A stretch of 64,000 nucleotides of DNA from an uncultured Lachnospiraceae bacterium (GCA_946615865.1 CAMOIJ010000005.1:52364-116363); one strand, 5' to 3'; shown: positions 8,515-18,108, counted from the stretch's first letter. The notes: generated by a model not told the origin, from the sequence alone. Made by a program: numbers and translations.

Positions 8515-9828
8515 TCAGAGAGCATTCAGATCCCGGTAGAACCCGGGGTAACTGACTTCCACACAGTGCTCATCGTCGATCAGTGTCTCGCCTTCCGCGA
8601 TCAGAGCCGCGACAGAAAAGGCCATCGCGATCCGGTGATCGCCGCCTGTATGTATCGCGGAACCTTTCAGGGAAGAAACGCTCTCCGCGCCGAAGCCTTC
8701 TATGACCAGCCCGTCGTCATTGGCGATCACAGTGCAGCCCATCGCCCTGAGGTTTTCGGAAATAGTGACGATCCGGTCTGTTTCCTTAACTCTGAGTTCG
8801 GCCGCGTCCCTGATACAGGTCGTACCTTCGGCAGCGGCAGCCATGACCGCTATCACAGGGATCTCATCGATCAGGGTCGGGATCACGGAGCCGCCGAATG
8901 TGACGCCGTGAAGAGGAGCGTGCCGCACGAGAAGATCTGCGGAAGGTTCGGCGTCATTGCGGATATTGAGCATCGTGATATCGGCGCCCATGCGGACCGC
9001 GATATCAATGATCCCTGCCCTGGTCGGATTGATCCCGACATTGCGGATCAGGATCTCGGAGCCCGGGACAAGGGAAGCCGCCGCGATGAAGTAGGCGGCG
9101 GAGGAAATATCACCCGGAACGACGATGCTGCGCGCGCTCAGTTCCCGGCAGGATGAGGCGCGGGCGTGCCATCCGTCCTTTTCTTCAAATGAATCGATCT
9201 CAGCTCCGAATGCGCGGAGCATCCTCTCGGTATGATCCCTTGAGAGAGAGGGTTCAATGACCTCCGTCACACCCTCCGCGTACAGACCCGCGCACAGAAT
9301 AGAGGATTTGACCTGGGCGGAAGCTACGGGACTGCGATAGGTGATCCCATGAAGCGCTCGTCCCTCTATCCTGAGCGGAGCGCAGCCATTTCCGCGGACG
9401 CTTGTTATAGACGCCCCCATAAGTGACAGGGGCGAAATGATCCTGCGCATAGGCCTCGAAGATATGGATGCGTCTCCTGAGATCACAGATGTGAAGGGCT
9501 GCGGAGCAAGTATTCCTGAGATGATCCTTGTTGTGGTACCGCTGTTTCCGGTATAGAGACTGACGGGATCTGAGGCGGGCCTTAGGCCGCGCATTCCTTT
9601 TCCCCGCACTGTGACGCGCCCGCTGCCGGGATCTGTGTCGATATCCACTCCGAGCCTTCTGAAGCAGTCAACGGTAGAGAGACAGTCAGCGCCGGGGAGA
9701 AACCCGGTGATCTCTGTATTTCCGCCCGCTATAGAGCCAAACATGACTGCCCGGTGAGAGATGGATTTGTCTCCCGGGACAGTGATCTCGCCGCGAAGGG
9801 GAGATGTTCTTTGTTGAATCATTTTCAT
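8515..9828 (-). CDS. aroA: 3-phosphoshikimate 1-carboxyvinyltransferase (EPSP synthase)
   Basis: 437 aa, full family length. It makes 5-enolpyruvylshikimate-3-phosphate from shikimate-3-phosphate and PEP, the sixth step of chorismate synthesis. The N-terminal substrate-binding motif PGDKSISHR is at residues 18-26, and LYTGNSGTTTR follows near residue 92. Other family signatures seen are GDISSAAYFIAAA and the C-terminal VKETDRI and GDHRIAM motifs. GAGG lies about 10 bases before the ATG. It is 43 bases behind tyrA on the same strand and probably cotranscribed with it, which fits a shared role in tyrosine formation. Confidence 0.96.
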   Translation of the reverse strand: MKMIQQRTSPLRGEITVPGDKSISHRAVMFGSIAGGNTEITGFLPGADCLSTVDCFRRLGVDIDTDPGSGRVTVRGKGMRGLRPASDPVSLYTGNSGTTTRIISGILAPQPFTSVISGDASISSRPMRRIISPLSLMGASITSVRGNGCAPLRIEGRALHGITYRSPVASAQVKSSILCAGLYAEGVTEVIEPSLSRDHTERMLRAFGAEIDSFEEKDGWHARASSCRELSARSIVVPGDISSAAYFIAAASLVPGSEILIRNVGINPTRAGIIDIAVRMGADITMLNIRNDAEPSADLLVRHAPLHGVTFGGSVIPTLIDEIPVIAVMAAAAEGTTCIRDAAELRVKETDRIVTISENLRAMGCTVIANDDGLVIEGFGAESVSSLKGSAIHTGGDHRIAMAFSVAALIAEGETLIDDEHCVEVSYPGFYRDLNAL

Positions 9829-9871
9829 ATAACTGAAGCCTCGCTGATAGGACCTCAGGGGATGCCCCGGG

Positions 9872-10984
9872 TCAGTAGACAGAATAGTTTCTGTTAGTCA
9901 GAAGTTCGCGGGCCTTTGAAAGACCGTCGGAGGAGTGGCACTCCACACGCAGAACGCCCTGCTGGTACTCTCGATTGTGGGTGATTCCGATATTCTTGAT
10001 GTTGATGCCGGCGATCGCCAGGTACATGACAACTTCGGCCAGGACGCCGGGGCGGTCTTCGATATCGACATGCAGGATATACGATCTGTTGATCGGACCG
10101 CTTGTGATGTCTGCAAAACTCTCGCGGTACTGCCTCGCGCTGTCAAAAAACTCATTGATGGAACTGTTGTCCCTTGAGTCCAGGAAGTTCCTGAAAACCA
10201 GCAGACTTTCAATGTAGCGGTCCAGAAGGATACGGATATTATCCGTGTTTGTCATGCAGATCTGCTCCCACATCACGGGAGATGAAGAGGAGATCCTGGT
10301 GATGTCCTTAAATCCGCCGGCGGCTATGGTTTTCATAAACTGGCTCGCGTCGTCACTTTCTCTGACTAGATTTACAAGACTCGCCGAGATGACATGGGGT
10401 ACATGGCTGATCGCGGCGACGGCGTAATCGTGTCTCTCCGGTGAGACTACCAGAGGCAGCGCCTTTATGGCCTGAGCAAAAGAGAACATCCAGTTGAGGT
10501 CATCCTCTGCGGCTTCGGGCTCGGGAGTGAGGATATAATACGCGTTTTCAAGAAGGCCGGATTTGGAGTTCCTGTAGCCGATGCGCTCACTGCCTGCCAT
10601 GGGATGGCCGCCTATGAAATTCTTCTGAAGGCCTGCAGCCCTCACAGCTCTGTGGATGTCAGCCTTTGTGCTGCCGACATCGGTCAGGATCATTCCTTCT
10701 CTGATCCAGGGCTTTAGAAGCTGCAGATTAGACGCGTTACGCTCCACCGGAGCGCATAGAAAGATCACGTCGCAGACTGAGAACCCTTCTCCGACAGCGG
10801 ACACATACTCATTGACCACGCCGTCGTCTACAGCTTCCTGTACAGTCTCCGGATGAGGAGTGAACGCGAGGATCCTCGCGCCAGGCATATATTTTCGGAT
10901 GGCTCTGGCGATGGATCCGCCGATGAGGCCAAGCCCGACAAAGCCAAAAGTATTTCTTGTATTATTTGCGGTATTTTCGTTCAT
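9872..10984 (-). CDS. tyrA: Prephenate dehydrogenase with C-terminal ACT domain
   Basis: 370 aa. It converts prephenate to 4-hydroxyphenylpyruvate, the committed step to tyrosine. The N-terminal NAD(P)-binding Rossmann motif GFVGLGLIGGS is at residues 14-24. GGHPMAGSE is the conserved prephenate dehydrogenase block holding an active-site His. The helical dimerisation domain follows, and an ACT domain starts near residue 298 (SYILHVDIEDRPGVLAEV), the expected tyrosine-binding feedback module. AGGAAA precedes the ATG. First gene of a two-gene minus-strand operon with aroA, divergent from the EF-G paralogue. Confidence 0.94.
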   Translation of the reverse strand: MNENTANNTRNTFGFVGLGLIGGSIARAIRKYMPGARILAFTPHPETVQEAVDDGVVNEYVSAVGEGFSVCDVIFLCAPVERNASNLQLLKPWIREGMILTDVGSTKADIHRAVRAAGLQKNFIGGHPMAGSERIGYRNSKSGLLENAYYILTPEPEAAEDDLNWMFSFAQAIKALPLVVSPERHDYAVAAISHVPHVISASLVNLVRESDDASQFMKTIAAGGFKDITRISSSSPVMWEQICMTNTDNIRILLDRYIESLLVFRNFLDSRDNSSINEFFDSARQYRESFADITSGPINRSYILHVDIEDRPGVLAEVVMYLAIAGINIKNIGITHNREYQQGVLRVECHSSDGLSKARELLTNRNYSVY

Positions 10985-11071
10985 GTTTTTGCACTTTCCT
11001 GTTCCCGGATATTTTGGCGGAACCGTTTGTGTTCCGTTGTCGGCAGCTGATCACAATCAGTCAGCGCTTAT

Positions 11072-11100
11072 ACTATATTACTTTAAAGCAGGAAAGTCAA
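11072..11100 (-). promoter_or_regulatory. Predicted sigma-A promoter of tyrA-aroA
   Basis: On the minus strand, TTGACT (11100-11095) and TATAGT (11077-11072) are separated by exactly 17 bases. The tyrA start is about 85 bases downstream, which leaves a moderate untranslated leader. Confidence 0.7.
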
Positions 11101-11155
11101 CCGCGATAAACGGGTATTTAACGCCGCAGGATGTGAAAACTTACAGATATACTCC

Positions 11156-11184
11156 TTGTAAACAGCATGAAGAATTGTTAAAAT
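11156..11184 (+). promoter_or_regulatory. Candidate promoter of the EF-G paralogue
   Basis: TTGTAA (11156-11161) and TAAAAT (11179-11184) have 17-bp spacing, 75 bases before the start codon. It is divergent from and about 56 bp away from the tyrA promoter. The hexamers are imperfect, so confidence is moderate. Confidence 0.5.
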
Positions 11185-11259
11185 ATACAAGACTGTTTGT
11201 TGCCTCCAAAGCACAGAGGCCGCAGATGATCAAAATATTGGTATAGTGGAGGTCTGGAA

Positions 11260-13350
11260 ATGAAAGTTTATACAACCGATAAGATCAGAAATATCGTTCT
11301 TCTGGGTCACGGCGGTGCAGGAAAGACAACTCTGGCAGAGGCTATGTGCTATCTGGCAGGTGTAACTTCAAGAGTAGGCAGGGTCGAGGACGGAAATACC
11401 GTCAGCGATTTTACCAAGGAAGAGCAGAAGAGAGGTTTCTCCATCAAGACTTCTCTTATTCCCGTCGAGTGGCAGGATTGCAAGATCAATATTCTGGATA
11501 CTCCCGGATACTTTGACTTCGTAGGTGAAGTAGAAGAGGCGATCAGTGTTGCCGACGCGGCAATCATTGTTATTTCCGGTAAGGCCGGCGTCGAGGTCGG
11601 CACTGAGAGAGCATGGGATATTTGCGAGAAGTACAACATCCCCAGAATGTTCTTTGTTACTGATATGGATATCGACAATGTCTCCTATCGTTCAGTGGTA
11701 GAGCAGCTTTCCGAGATGTACGGCAAGAAGATCGCTCCCTTCAATTTCCCTTTCCGTGTGGACGAGAAGTTTGCGGGATATGTCAATGTCATCGCTGAAA
11801 AGGCGTATGAGTGGAAGGGCAAGGAAGCTGTAGAGTGCGCAGTGCCGGATTACAGCCAGGAATACCTTGAGAACTATCGCGATACTCTGATGGAGACAGT
11901 CGCGGAGACAAGTGAAGAGTTCATGGAGCGCTATTTTGAAGGCGATGTGTTCTCAGAGGCAGAGATCAGGTCTGCTGTGAGATCCCAGGTCCTCGACGGT
12001 TCCATCGTTCCCGTAGAGATGGGCGCAAGCACTATCTGCCGCGGCGTTTACACATTGATGGATGATATCGTCAAGTATATGCCGAGCCCCGAGCACCGCA
12101 AGGTGAGCGGCATCAACCTCAAGACCAATGAGATCTTCGAGGCGAACTTCGATTTCTCCAAGCCCAAGAGCGCTTATATCTTCAAGACCATCGTGGATCC
12201 TTTCATCGGAAGATATTCCCTCATAAAGATCCGCTCCGGCGTCTTCAAGACAGATGATACTGTCTATGACACAAACCTTGAGACAGAGATGAGGATAGGC
12301 AAGCTCTACATCATGCAGGGCAACAAGACCTCCGAGGTTCCTGAGCTTCACGCAGGCGATATCGGCGCAGTTGCTAAGCTCGGTGAAGCAAAGACCGGCG
12401 ATTCCCTTTCCACCAAGGCAGTTCCGATCCAGTACGGCAAGACTGAGATCTCAACTCCTTATACCTATATCAGATATAAGGCTAAGAATAAGAACGACGT
12501 CGATAAGATCGCGCAGGCGATGGCTAAGATCTCTTCTGAGGATCCTACATTCAGAATGGAGAACGACGCTGCCAACAAGCAGACTCTTATGTATGGCATC
12601 GGCGACATGCAGCTTGAAGTTGTCAAGAGCATGCTCAAGAACGAATACAAGGTTGACATCGATACGATGGCTCCGAAGGTAGCTTACAGAGAGACCATCC
12701 GCAAGACTTCCGACGTAGAGTACAAGTACAAGAAGCAGTCCGGCGGACACGGCCAGTACGGTCACGTTAAGATGAGATACAGCCCTCTGGGCGACCAGAC
12801 TGTGGCTTATGAGTTCAGCGACGAAGTCGTCGGCGGCAGCGTTCCGAAGAACTACTTCCCTGCAGTTGAGAAGGGTATCATTGATTCCGTACAGAGAGGA
12901 CCGCTTGCCGGTTATCCCGTTGTCGGCGTCAACTGCGTGCTGTATGACGGATCCTACCATCCCGTAGACTCCTCTGAAATGGCGTTCAAGACCGCTTCCG
13001 TACAGGCGTTCAAGAAGGGCTTCATGGAAGCAAACCCTGTTCTGCTTGAGCCCATCGTAAGCCTCAAAGTCACCATCCCGGATGCTTACACCGGAGACGT
13101 CATGGGCGATCTGAACAAGAGACGCGGCAGAGTTCTCGGTATGAATCCTATCGGCGGCGGCAAGCAGGTCGTTGAGGCGGAAGTTCCTCAGTCCGAACTG
13201 TTCGACTACTGCACAGTCCTTCGCTCCATGACCGGCGGCCGCGGAGATTACGCTTATGAGTTCTGCAGATATGAGCAGGCTCCTGCGGATATCCAGGCCA
13301 AGGAAGTTGAGGCAAGAGCGAAGCAGCTTGAAGAGGGCACAGAAGACTGA
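11260..13350 (+). CDS. Elongation factor G-like translational GTPase (EF-G paralogue)
   Basis: 696 aa, the length of EF-G, with GTPase, beta-barrel and EF-G domains III-V. It differs from the housekeeping factor: the P-loop is GHGGAGKT (residues 16-23) instead of the usual AHIDAGKT. The G3 motif DTPG (80-83) is intact. The guanine-specificity motif NKxD is replaced by TDMD (134-137). This places it among the FusA2-like paralogues of Clostridia, whose role is not well defined (ribosome-associated functions other than normal translocation are possible). It is not next to rpsL-rpsG-tuf, where true fusA usually lies. GGAGGT sits 8-10 bases before the ATG, and it forms its own transcription unit. 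Confidence 0.85.
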   Translation: MKVYTTDKIRNIVLLGHGGAGKTTLAEAMCYLAGVTSRVGRVEDGNTVSDFTKEEQKRGFSIKTSLIPVEWQDCKINILDTPGYFDFVGEVEEAISVADAAIIVISGKAGVEVGTERAWDICEKYNIPRMFFVTDMDIDNVSYRSVVEQLSEMYGKKIAPFNFPFRVDEKFAGYVNVIAEKAYEWKGKEAVECAVPDYSQEYLENYRDTLMETVAETSEEFMERYFEGDVFSEAEIRSAVRSQVLDGSIVPVEMGASTICRGVYTLMDDIVKYMPSPEHRKVSGINLKTNEIFEANFDFSKPKSAYIFKTIVDPFIGRYSLIKIRSGVFKTDDTVYDTNLETEMRIGKLYIMQGNKTSEVPELHAGDIGAVAKLGEAKTGDSLSTKAVPIQYGKTEISTPYTYIRYKAKNKNDVDKIAQAMAKISSEDPTFRMENDAANKQTLMYGIGDMQLEVVKSMLKNEYKVDIDTMAPKVAYRETIRKTSDVEYKYKKQSGGHGQYGHVKMRYSPLGDQTVAYEFSDEVVGGSVPKNYFPAVEKGIIDSVQRGPLAGYPVVGVNCVLYDGSYHPVDSSEMAFKTASVQAFKKGFMEANPVLLEPIVSLKVTIPDAYTGDVMGDLNKRRGRVLGMNPIGGGKQVVEAEVPQSELFDYCTVLRSMTGGRGDYAYEFCRYEQAPADIQAKEVEARAKQLEEGTED

Positions 13351-13406
13351 TCATGATCAGCCGGACCTTCTTTCAAACGGCGGGACATTAAGAAATGGAA
13401 TACGAA

Positions 13407-13442
13407 GCGGGGCATATCCTGAAGATATGCCCCGCTGTTTTT
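13407..13442 (+). terminator. Intrinsic terminator of the EF-G paralogue
   Basis: GCGGGGCATATC and GATATGCCCCGC form a perfect 12-bp stem with a CTGAA loop, followed by TGTTTTT. Confidence 0.88.
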
Positions 13443-13462
13443 GCGCAAAAGACCCGCAAAGT

Positions 13463-13491
13463 TTGACAAAGCAATAGCAGGGGATTAGAAT
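13463..13491 (+). promoter_or_regulatory. Predicted promoter of leuS
   Basis: TTGACA (13463-13468) and TAGAAT (13486-13491) are separated by 17 bp. Transcription would start near 13498, leaving only about 65 bases before leuS. That is too short for a T-box leader, so leuS here is probably not T-box controlled. Confidence 0.8.
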
Positions 13492-13561
13492 GTACAAGAT
13501 GTTATCCTGCCAGTAAAGGATTTTCATCCGGAAATGATTTTATTTGAAGGAGCTGCGTTTC

Positions 13562-15964
13562 ATGAAATACGATTTTAAGAAGATTGAACCCAAGTGGCAG
13601 AAGAAGTGGGAAGATGCCAAGCTCTTTGAGGCGAAGGATTTCAGCGACAAGCCGAAATTCTACGGCCTTGTGGAGTTCCCCTATCCCAGCGGAGCCGGCA
13701 TGCACGTCGGTCATATCAAGGCGTACAGCAGTATGGAAGTGCTTTCGAGAAAGCGCAGGATGCAGGGCTACAATGTCCTGTTCCCGATCGGCTACGACGC
13801 TTTCGGCCTGCCCACCGAGAACTATGCCATTAAGACCAATACGCACCCCAGGGTGATCACTGACGCCAATATCGAGAAGTTCTCGAACCAGCTCAGAAGC
13901 GTCGGTTTCTCTTTCGACTGGTCCAGGACAGTGGACACATCCAAGGATGACTATTACAGATGGACGCAGTGGATCTTCCTCAAACTGTTTGATCACGGCC
14001 TTGTGTTCAGGGACAAGACGCTGGTCAATTACTGCCCTCACTGCAAGGTCGTTCTCTCAAACGAGGACAGCCAGGGCGGCAAGTGCGACATCTGCCATAC
14101 CGACGTCATCCAGCTTCCCAAGGATGTCTGGTATCTTAAGATCACCGAATACGCCGACAAGCTCCTGAAAGGCCTTGACACAGTGGAGTATCCCGAGGCT
14201 ATCAAGCAGCAGCAGATTAACTGGATCGGCAAATCCACCGGCGCTTTTGTGGATTTCACAATCGACGGCGTCGATGAGAAACTTGAGATCTATACGACCC
14301 GTCCCGATACGCTTTTCGGCGTGACTTTCATGGTCATGGCTCCCGAGCATCCGATGATCGACAAGTATCAGGACCGCATTTCCAATATGGACGCCATCAA
14401 CGCTTACAGAGACGAGTGCGCCAAGAAGACCGAGTTTGAGAGAACACAGCTGGTCAAGGATAAGACCGGTCTTAAGATCGAGGGACTCGAGGCGGTCAAC
14501 CCCGTCAACGGCAAGAAGATCCCGATCTTCATCGCCGACTATGTAATGATGGGATACGGCACGGGCGCGATCATGGCAGTTCCCGCGCACGACCAGAGAG
14601 ACTGGGATTTCGCGCACGCTTTTGACATCCCGATCATTGAAGTAATCAAGGGCGGCGATATCTCCAGGGAAGCTTATACAGGCGACGGAGAGATGATAAA
14701 CTCCGATTACCTCAACGGCCTTACCAACAAGAAGGATTCCATCGCTAAGATGATCGGAATCCTTGAAGAGAAGGGCATCGGACACGCAGGCGTGCAGTTC
14801 AAGATGAAGGACTGGGCCTTCAACCGTCAGAGATACTGGGGAGAGCCTATTCCGCTGATCCACTGCCCTGAGTGCGGCGTTGTAGGCGTGCCTTATGAAG
14901 AGCTTCCGCTCAGACTCCCCGAGGTCAAGGACTTTGAGCCCGGCGAGGACGGAAAGTCCCCTCTTGCCAAGATCCCGGAATTTGTCAACTGCACATGCCC
15001 CAAGTGCGGAGGTCCTGCGCAGAGAGAGACAGATACAATGCCCCAGTGGGCAGGGAGTTCCTGGTATTTCCTTCGCTATTGCGATCCCCACAACGATAAG
15101 GCATTTGCCGATATGGACAAGCTCAAATACTGGATGCCCGTGGATTGGTACAACGGCGGCATGGAACATGTCACAAGGCACCTGATCTACTCCAGGTTCT
15201 GGCACCGCTTCCTTTACGACATCGGTGAGGTAAACACTCCCGAGCCCTATTCGAAGCGCTCCGCACAGGGAATGATCCTCGGAGCTGACGGCGAGAAGAT
15301 GAGTAAGTCCAGAGGCAATGTTGTAGATCCTTTGGATATTGTCAATCAGTACGGCGCTGATACGCTCAGAGTATATGTCCTTTTCATGGGCGACTACGGC
15401 AGCGCGGCTCCCTGGAATGACAGTTCTGTGAAAGGCTGCCGGAGATTCCTTGAGCGTGTGGCAGGCCTGACAGATCTGATCACGGATGAGAAGAAGAAGG
15501 TTTCTTACGAGACTCTTCTGCACAAGACCATCAAGAAAGTCACGGACGATATAGAGGCGCAGAAGTTCAACACCGCAATAGCGGCGCTGATGACTCTGAT
15601 CAATGAGATCTACAAAGAAGGCAGCATCTCTAAGGAAGACCTTGTGATCTTCCTGAAGCTCCTTTCTCCTTTCGCTCCTCACATTGCGGAAGAGATCTAT
15701 GAGATGATCGGCGGAGAGGGCTTTATCACGGTTTCCGAGTGGCCCGAGTTTGATGAGTCCAAGACTGTAGACGCCACCATCGAAGTCGGCGTTCAGGTCA
15801 ACGGCAAGGTCCGTGCAGCTGTTACAATTCCTGCGGGATGCGATAAGGATACAGCGCTTGCAGCGGCTAAGGCCAATGACAGAGTAGCATCCTTTGTTGA
15901 GGGCAAGAAGATCGTCAAGGAAATCTATGTCCCCGGCAAGATCATCAATATTGTCGTGAAATAA
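13562..15964 (+). CDS. leuS: Leucine--tRNA ligase
   Basis: 800 aa. It charges tRNA-Leu. The class I signature is PYPSGAGMHVGH (HVGH at 48-51); KMSKS is at 579-583. Between them are the CP1 editing domain and a zinc-like Cys cluster (YCPHCKVVLSNEDSQGGKCDICH), followed by a second CPECG/CPKCG pair. The C-terminal anticodon-binding and extension domains are present. Family length is about 800, so it is complete. The ATG at 13562 was chosen over one six codons upstream because GAAGGAG lies at the right distance before it and the protein then starts MKYDFKKIEPKWQ, as in relatives. Confidence 0.97.
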   Translation: MKYDFKKIEPKWQKKWEDAKLFEAKDFSDKPKFYGLVEFPYPSGAGMHVGHIKAYSSMEVLSRKRRMQGYNVLFPIGYDAFGLPTENYAIKTNTHPRVITDANIEKFSNQLRSVGFSFDWSRTVDTSKDDYYRWTQWIFLKLFDHGLVFRDKTLVNYCPHCKVVLSNEDSQGGKCDICHTDVIQLPKDVWYLKITEYADKLLKGLDTVEYPEAIKQQQINWIGKSTGAFVDFTIDGVDEKLEIYTTRPDTLFGVTFMVMAPEHPMIDKYQDRISNMDAINAYRDECAKKTEFERTQLVKDKTGLKIEGLEAVNPVNGKKIPIFIADYVMMGYGTGAIMAVPAHDQRDWDFAHAFDIPIIEVIKGGDISREAYTGDGEMINSDYLNGLTNKKDSIAKMIGILEEKGIGHAGVQFKMKDWAFNRQRYWGEPIPLIHCPECGVVGVPYEELPLRLPEVKDFEPGEDGKSPLAKIPEFVNCTCPKCGGPAQRETDTMPQWAGSSWYFLRYCDPHNDKAFADMDKLKYWMPVDWYNGGMEHVTRHLIYSRFWHRFLYDIGEVNTPEPYSKRSAQGMILGADGEKMSKSRGNVVDPLDIVNQYGADTLRVYVLFMGDYGSAAPWNDSSVKGCRRFLERVAGLTDLITDEKKKVSYETLLHKTIKKVTDDIEAQKFNTAIAALMTLINEIYKEGSISKEDLVIFLKLLSPFAPHIAEEIYEMIGGEGFITVSEWPEFDESKTVDATIEVGVQVNGKVRAAVTIPAGCDKDTALAAAKANDRVASFVEGKKIVKEIYVPGKIINIVVK

Positions 15965-15984
15965 ACTAAATCAATAATGCTTGA

Positions 15985-16030
15985 GAACCCGGAAGGGCAC
16001 CCCGCTGTGCCTGCACCGGGTTCTTTTTTT
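15985..16030 (+). terminator. Intrinsic terminator of leuS
   Basis: GAACCCGG (15985-15992) pairs with CCGGGTTC (16016-16023), followed by seven T. The loop contains a second small stem (AGGGCAC/GTGCCT). Confidence 0.88.
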
Positions 16031-16040
16031 CTGTATGAGA

Positions 16041-16070
16041 TTGACATCATTGCACTAAATGTATACAATT
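16041..16070 (+). promoter_or_regulatory. Promoter of the gntR-icd operon with an overlapping TGTATACA operator
   Basis: TTGACA (16041-16046) and TACAAT (16064-16069) have 17-bp spacing. The -10 box is embedded in AAATGTATACAATT (16057-16070), a near-perfect palindrome centred on GTA/TAC. TGTATACA-type palindromes are typical operators of FCD-class GntR regulators, and the next gene is one, so autoregulation of gntR and icd is likely (inference). Confidence 0.75.
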
Positions 16071-16151
16071 ATGCAAGATGCGGAAGCGTCGGGTATGGCA
16101 AAACAGTAAATGGGGTAATTTGCGGGTGGGAACCCGCAGAATGGAGATTAA

Positions 16152-16853
16152 ATGAACAGCGAGTACGACTTTAACAGAGAAGTCTCCGATAAGTATTCTC
16201 TCAGGGGAAGAGTGTTTCACAAGATCCGCAACGATATTTTGAACGGTAGATACAAGGAACACGAGGAACTCAAGGAGATTCGGATCGGCAAGGAGCTTGG
16301 GGTTTCCAGAACGCCTGTAAGGGAGGCGCTCAGACAGCTCGAACTGGAGGGACTGGTACAGATCATTCCCAACAGGGGAGCATTTGTAACCGGTATTCAG
16401 GAGAACGATGTCCGCGATATTTACGCGATCCGGGCGCTGCTCGAGGGACTCTGCGCGCGCTGGGCGACAGAGAGGATCACGGCGGAACAGCTCGAGGCCA
16501 TGGAAGAAAACGTCTATCTGGCCGAGTTCCACGCGGGCAAAGGACATATGGAGCAGATGGCGGAGCTGGACAACCAGTTTCATCACATCCTTTATGACGC
16601 ATGCGGTTCCAAGATGCTTGAGCATCAGCTGATCGATTATCATTCCTATGTGATGCGGATCCGCAGGAAGACGCTGTCCACGATTGAGAGAAGCACAGCG
16701 TCCAACAAGGAACACAGAGCGATCATGGAGGCGATCCGGGCCGGTAAAGCAGATCTTGCGGAGCGGCTGGCCAGTGAGCATATGAAGAATGCTTACGAGA
16801 ATATGGTCAAGAACCGCCTGTATGATATCTATAAGAAAGATATGGAGGATTGA
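16152..16853 (+). CDS. GntR-family transcriptional regulator, FadR/FCD subfamily
   Basis: 233 aa. An N-terminal winged helix (about residues 18-82) has the diagnostic GVSRTPVREALRQLELEGLV recognition region; a helical FCD ligand-binding domain follows (about 88-220), including the metal/ligand residues in ELDNQFHHILY and SNKEHRAI. Regulators of this class sense small carboxylic acids. It sits 21 bases before icd in the same operon, so a link to citrate, isocitrate or 2-oxoglutarate is plausible but not shown. A TGTATACA palindrome covers the -10 box of its own promoter. Confidence 0.9.
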   Translation: MNSEYDFNREVSDKYSLRGRVFHKIRNDILNGRYKEHEELKEIRIGKELGVSRTPVREALRQLELEGLVQIIPNRGAFVTGIQENDVRDIYAIRALLEGLCARWATERITAEQLEAMEENVYLAEFHAGKGHMEQMAELDNQFHHILYDACGSKMLEHQLIDYHSYVMRIRRKTLSTIERSTASNKEHRAIMEAIRAGKADLAERLASEHMKNAYENMVKNRLYDIYKKDMED

Positions 16854-16874
16854 CCTCCCGGGAAGGAGCAGATT

Positions 16875-18089
16875 ATGCAGAAGATTCAGATGACTACACC
16901 CCTGGTGGAGATGGACGGAGATGAGATGACAAGGATCATCTGGAAGATGATCAAGGATAACCTTCTTTCTCCTTACATCGATCTCAAGACAGAGTACTAC
17001 GACCTCGGGCTTAAAAAGAGAGACGAGACCGATGACCAGATCACGATCGACGCCGCGGAAGCCACAAAGAAATACGGCGTTGCCGTTAAATGCGCGACCA
17101 TTACTCCCAATGCCGCCAGAGTCGAGGAGTATCATCTGAAGAAGATGTATAAGAGCCCGAACGGGACGATCCGCGCTTTACTCGACGGGACAGTCTTCAG
17201 GGCGCCGATCCTTATAAAAGGGATCGAGCCTTATGTCCGCAGCTGGAAAAAGCCTATCACGATGGCCCGCCACGCATATGGAGATGTTTACAAGAACTCT
17301 GAGATCAGAGTTCCCGGAGCAGGCACGGCAGAGATTATTTTTACCGCTGAGGACGGAACTGTGACGCGCAAGACGATCCACAAGTTCACAGGCCCCGGCA
17401 TCATTCAGGGTATCCACAATACGGATAAGTCCATCGAGGGGTTTGCGCGCAGCTGCTTCGAGTACGCGCTCAGTGTCAAACAGGATCTTTGGTTCTCCTG
17501 CAAGGACACTATTTCCAAGACCTACGATACACATTTCAAGGAGATCTTCCAGAAACTGTACGACGAGGAGTATAAAGAGAAGTTTGAGGCGGTCGGAACA
17601 ACCTATTTCTACACTCTGATCGATGACGCGGTAGCCCGTGTTATGCGCTCTGAGGGCGGATTTGTCTGGGCGCTTAAAAATTATGACGGTGACGTTATGA
17701 GCGATATGATGGCGTCAAGTTTCGGCTCTCTCGCTCTGATGACATCCATCCTTGTCTCCCCTGCGGGATACTTTGAATATGAGGCTGCTCACGGCACTGT
17801 CCAGAGACACTATTACAAGTATCTCAAGGGAGAAAAGACATCTACCAACTCTGTAGCGACGATCTTCGCGTGGACCGGCGCTCTCAGAAAGAGGGGCGAA
17901 CTGGACGGCAACCAGGCTCTGCAGGATTTTGCCGACAAGCTTGACGAGGCGACTCTTGAGACGATCGAGTCCGGAAAGATGACCGGCGACCTCGCTCTGA
18001 TCACGACGATCCCCGAAGTGCAGAAGCTCGGAACAGAAGAGTTCATCTTTGCGATAAGGGAAACGCTTGATAAGAAAATGAATGCGTGA
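16875..18089 (+). CDS. icd: NADP-dependent isocitrate dehydrogenase (type II, homodimeric)
   Basis: 404 aa. It oxidises isocitrate to 2-oxoglutarate with NADP, feeding glutamate synthesis in anaerobes with an incomplete TCA cycle. The N-terminus [13 protein letters not shown], the substrate loop [19 protein letters not shown] and [10 protein letters not shown] are signatures of the eukaryote-like type II enzymes, distinct from E. coli-type Icd. GGAAGGAG lies 9 bases before the ATG. It is cotranscribed with the upstream GntR regulator. No citrate synthase or aconitase gene is adjacent in this window. Confidence 0.96.
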   Translation: MQKIQMTTPLVEMDGDEMTRIIWKMIKDNLLSPYIDLKTEYYDLGLKKRDETDDQITIDAAEATKKYGVAVKCATITPNAARVEEYHLKKMYKSPNGTIRALLDGTVFRAPILIKGIEPYVRSWKKPITMARHAYGDVYKNSEIRVPGAGTAEIIFTAEDGTVTRKTIHKFTGPGIIQGIHNTDKSIEGFARSCFEYALSVKQDLWFSCKDTISKTYDTHFKEIFQKLYDEEYKEKFEAVGTTYFYTLIDDAVARVMRSEGGFVWALKNYDGDVMSDMMASSFGSLALMTSILVSPAGYFEYEAAHGTVQRHYYKYLKGEKTSTNSVATIFAWTGALRKRGELDGNQALQDFADKLDEATLETIESGKMTGDLALITTIPEVQKLGTEEFIFAIRETLDKKMNA

Positions 18090-18108
18090 TCTGACTGATC
18101 GGCATAAG

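Noticed and set aside
13443..13561. T-box riboswitch before leuS
   Set aside because: The predicted promoter leaves only about 65 bases before the start, and neither a specifier hairpin nor a T-box sequence is present.
14057..15682. A 541-codon open frame opposite leuS
   Set aside because: Antisense shadow of a strongly biased gene; no family resemblance.
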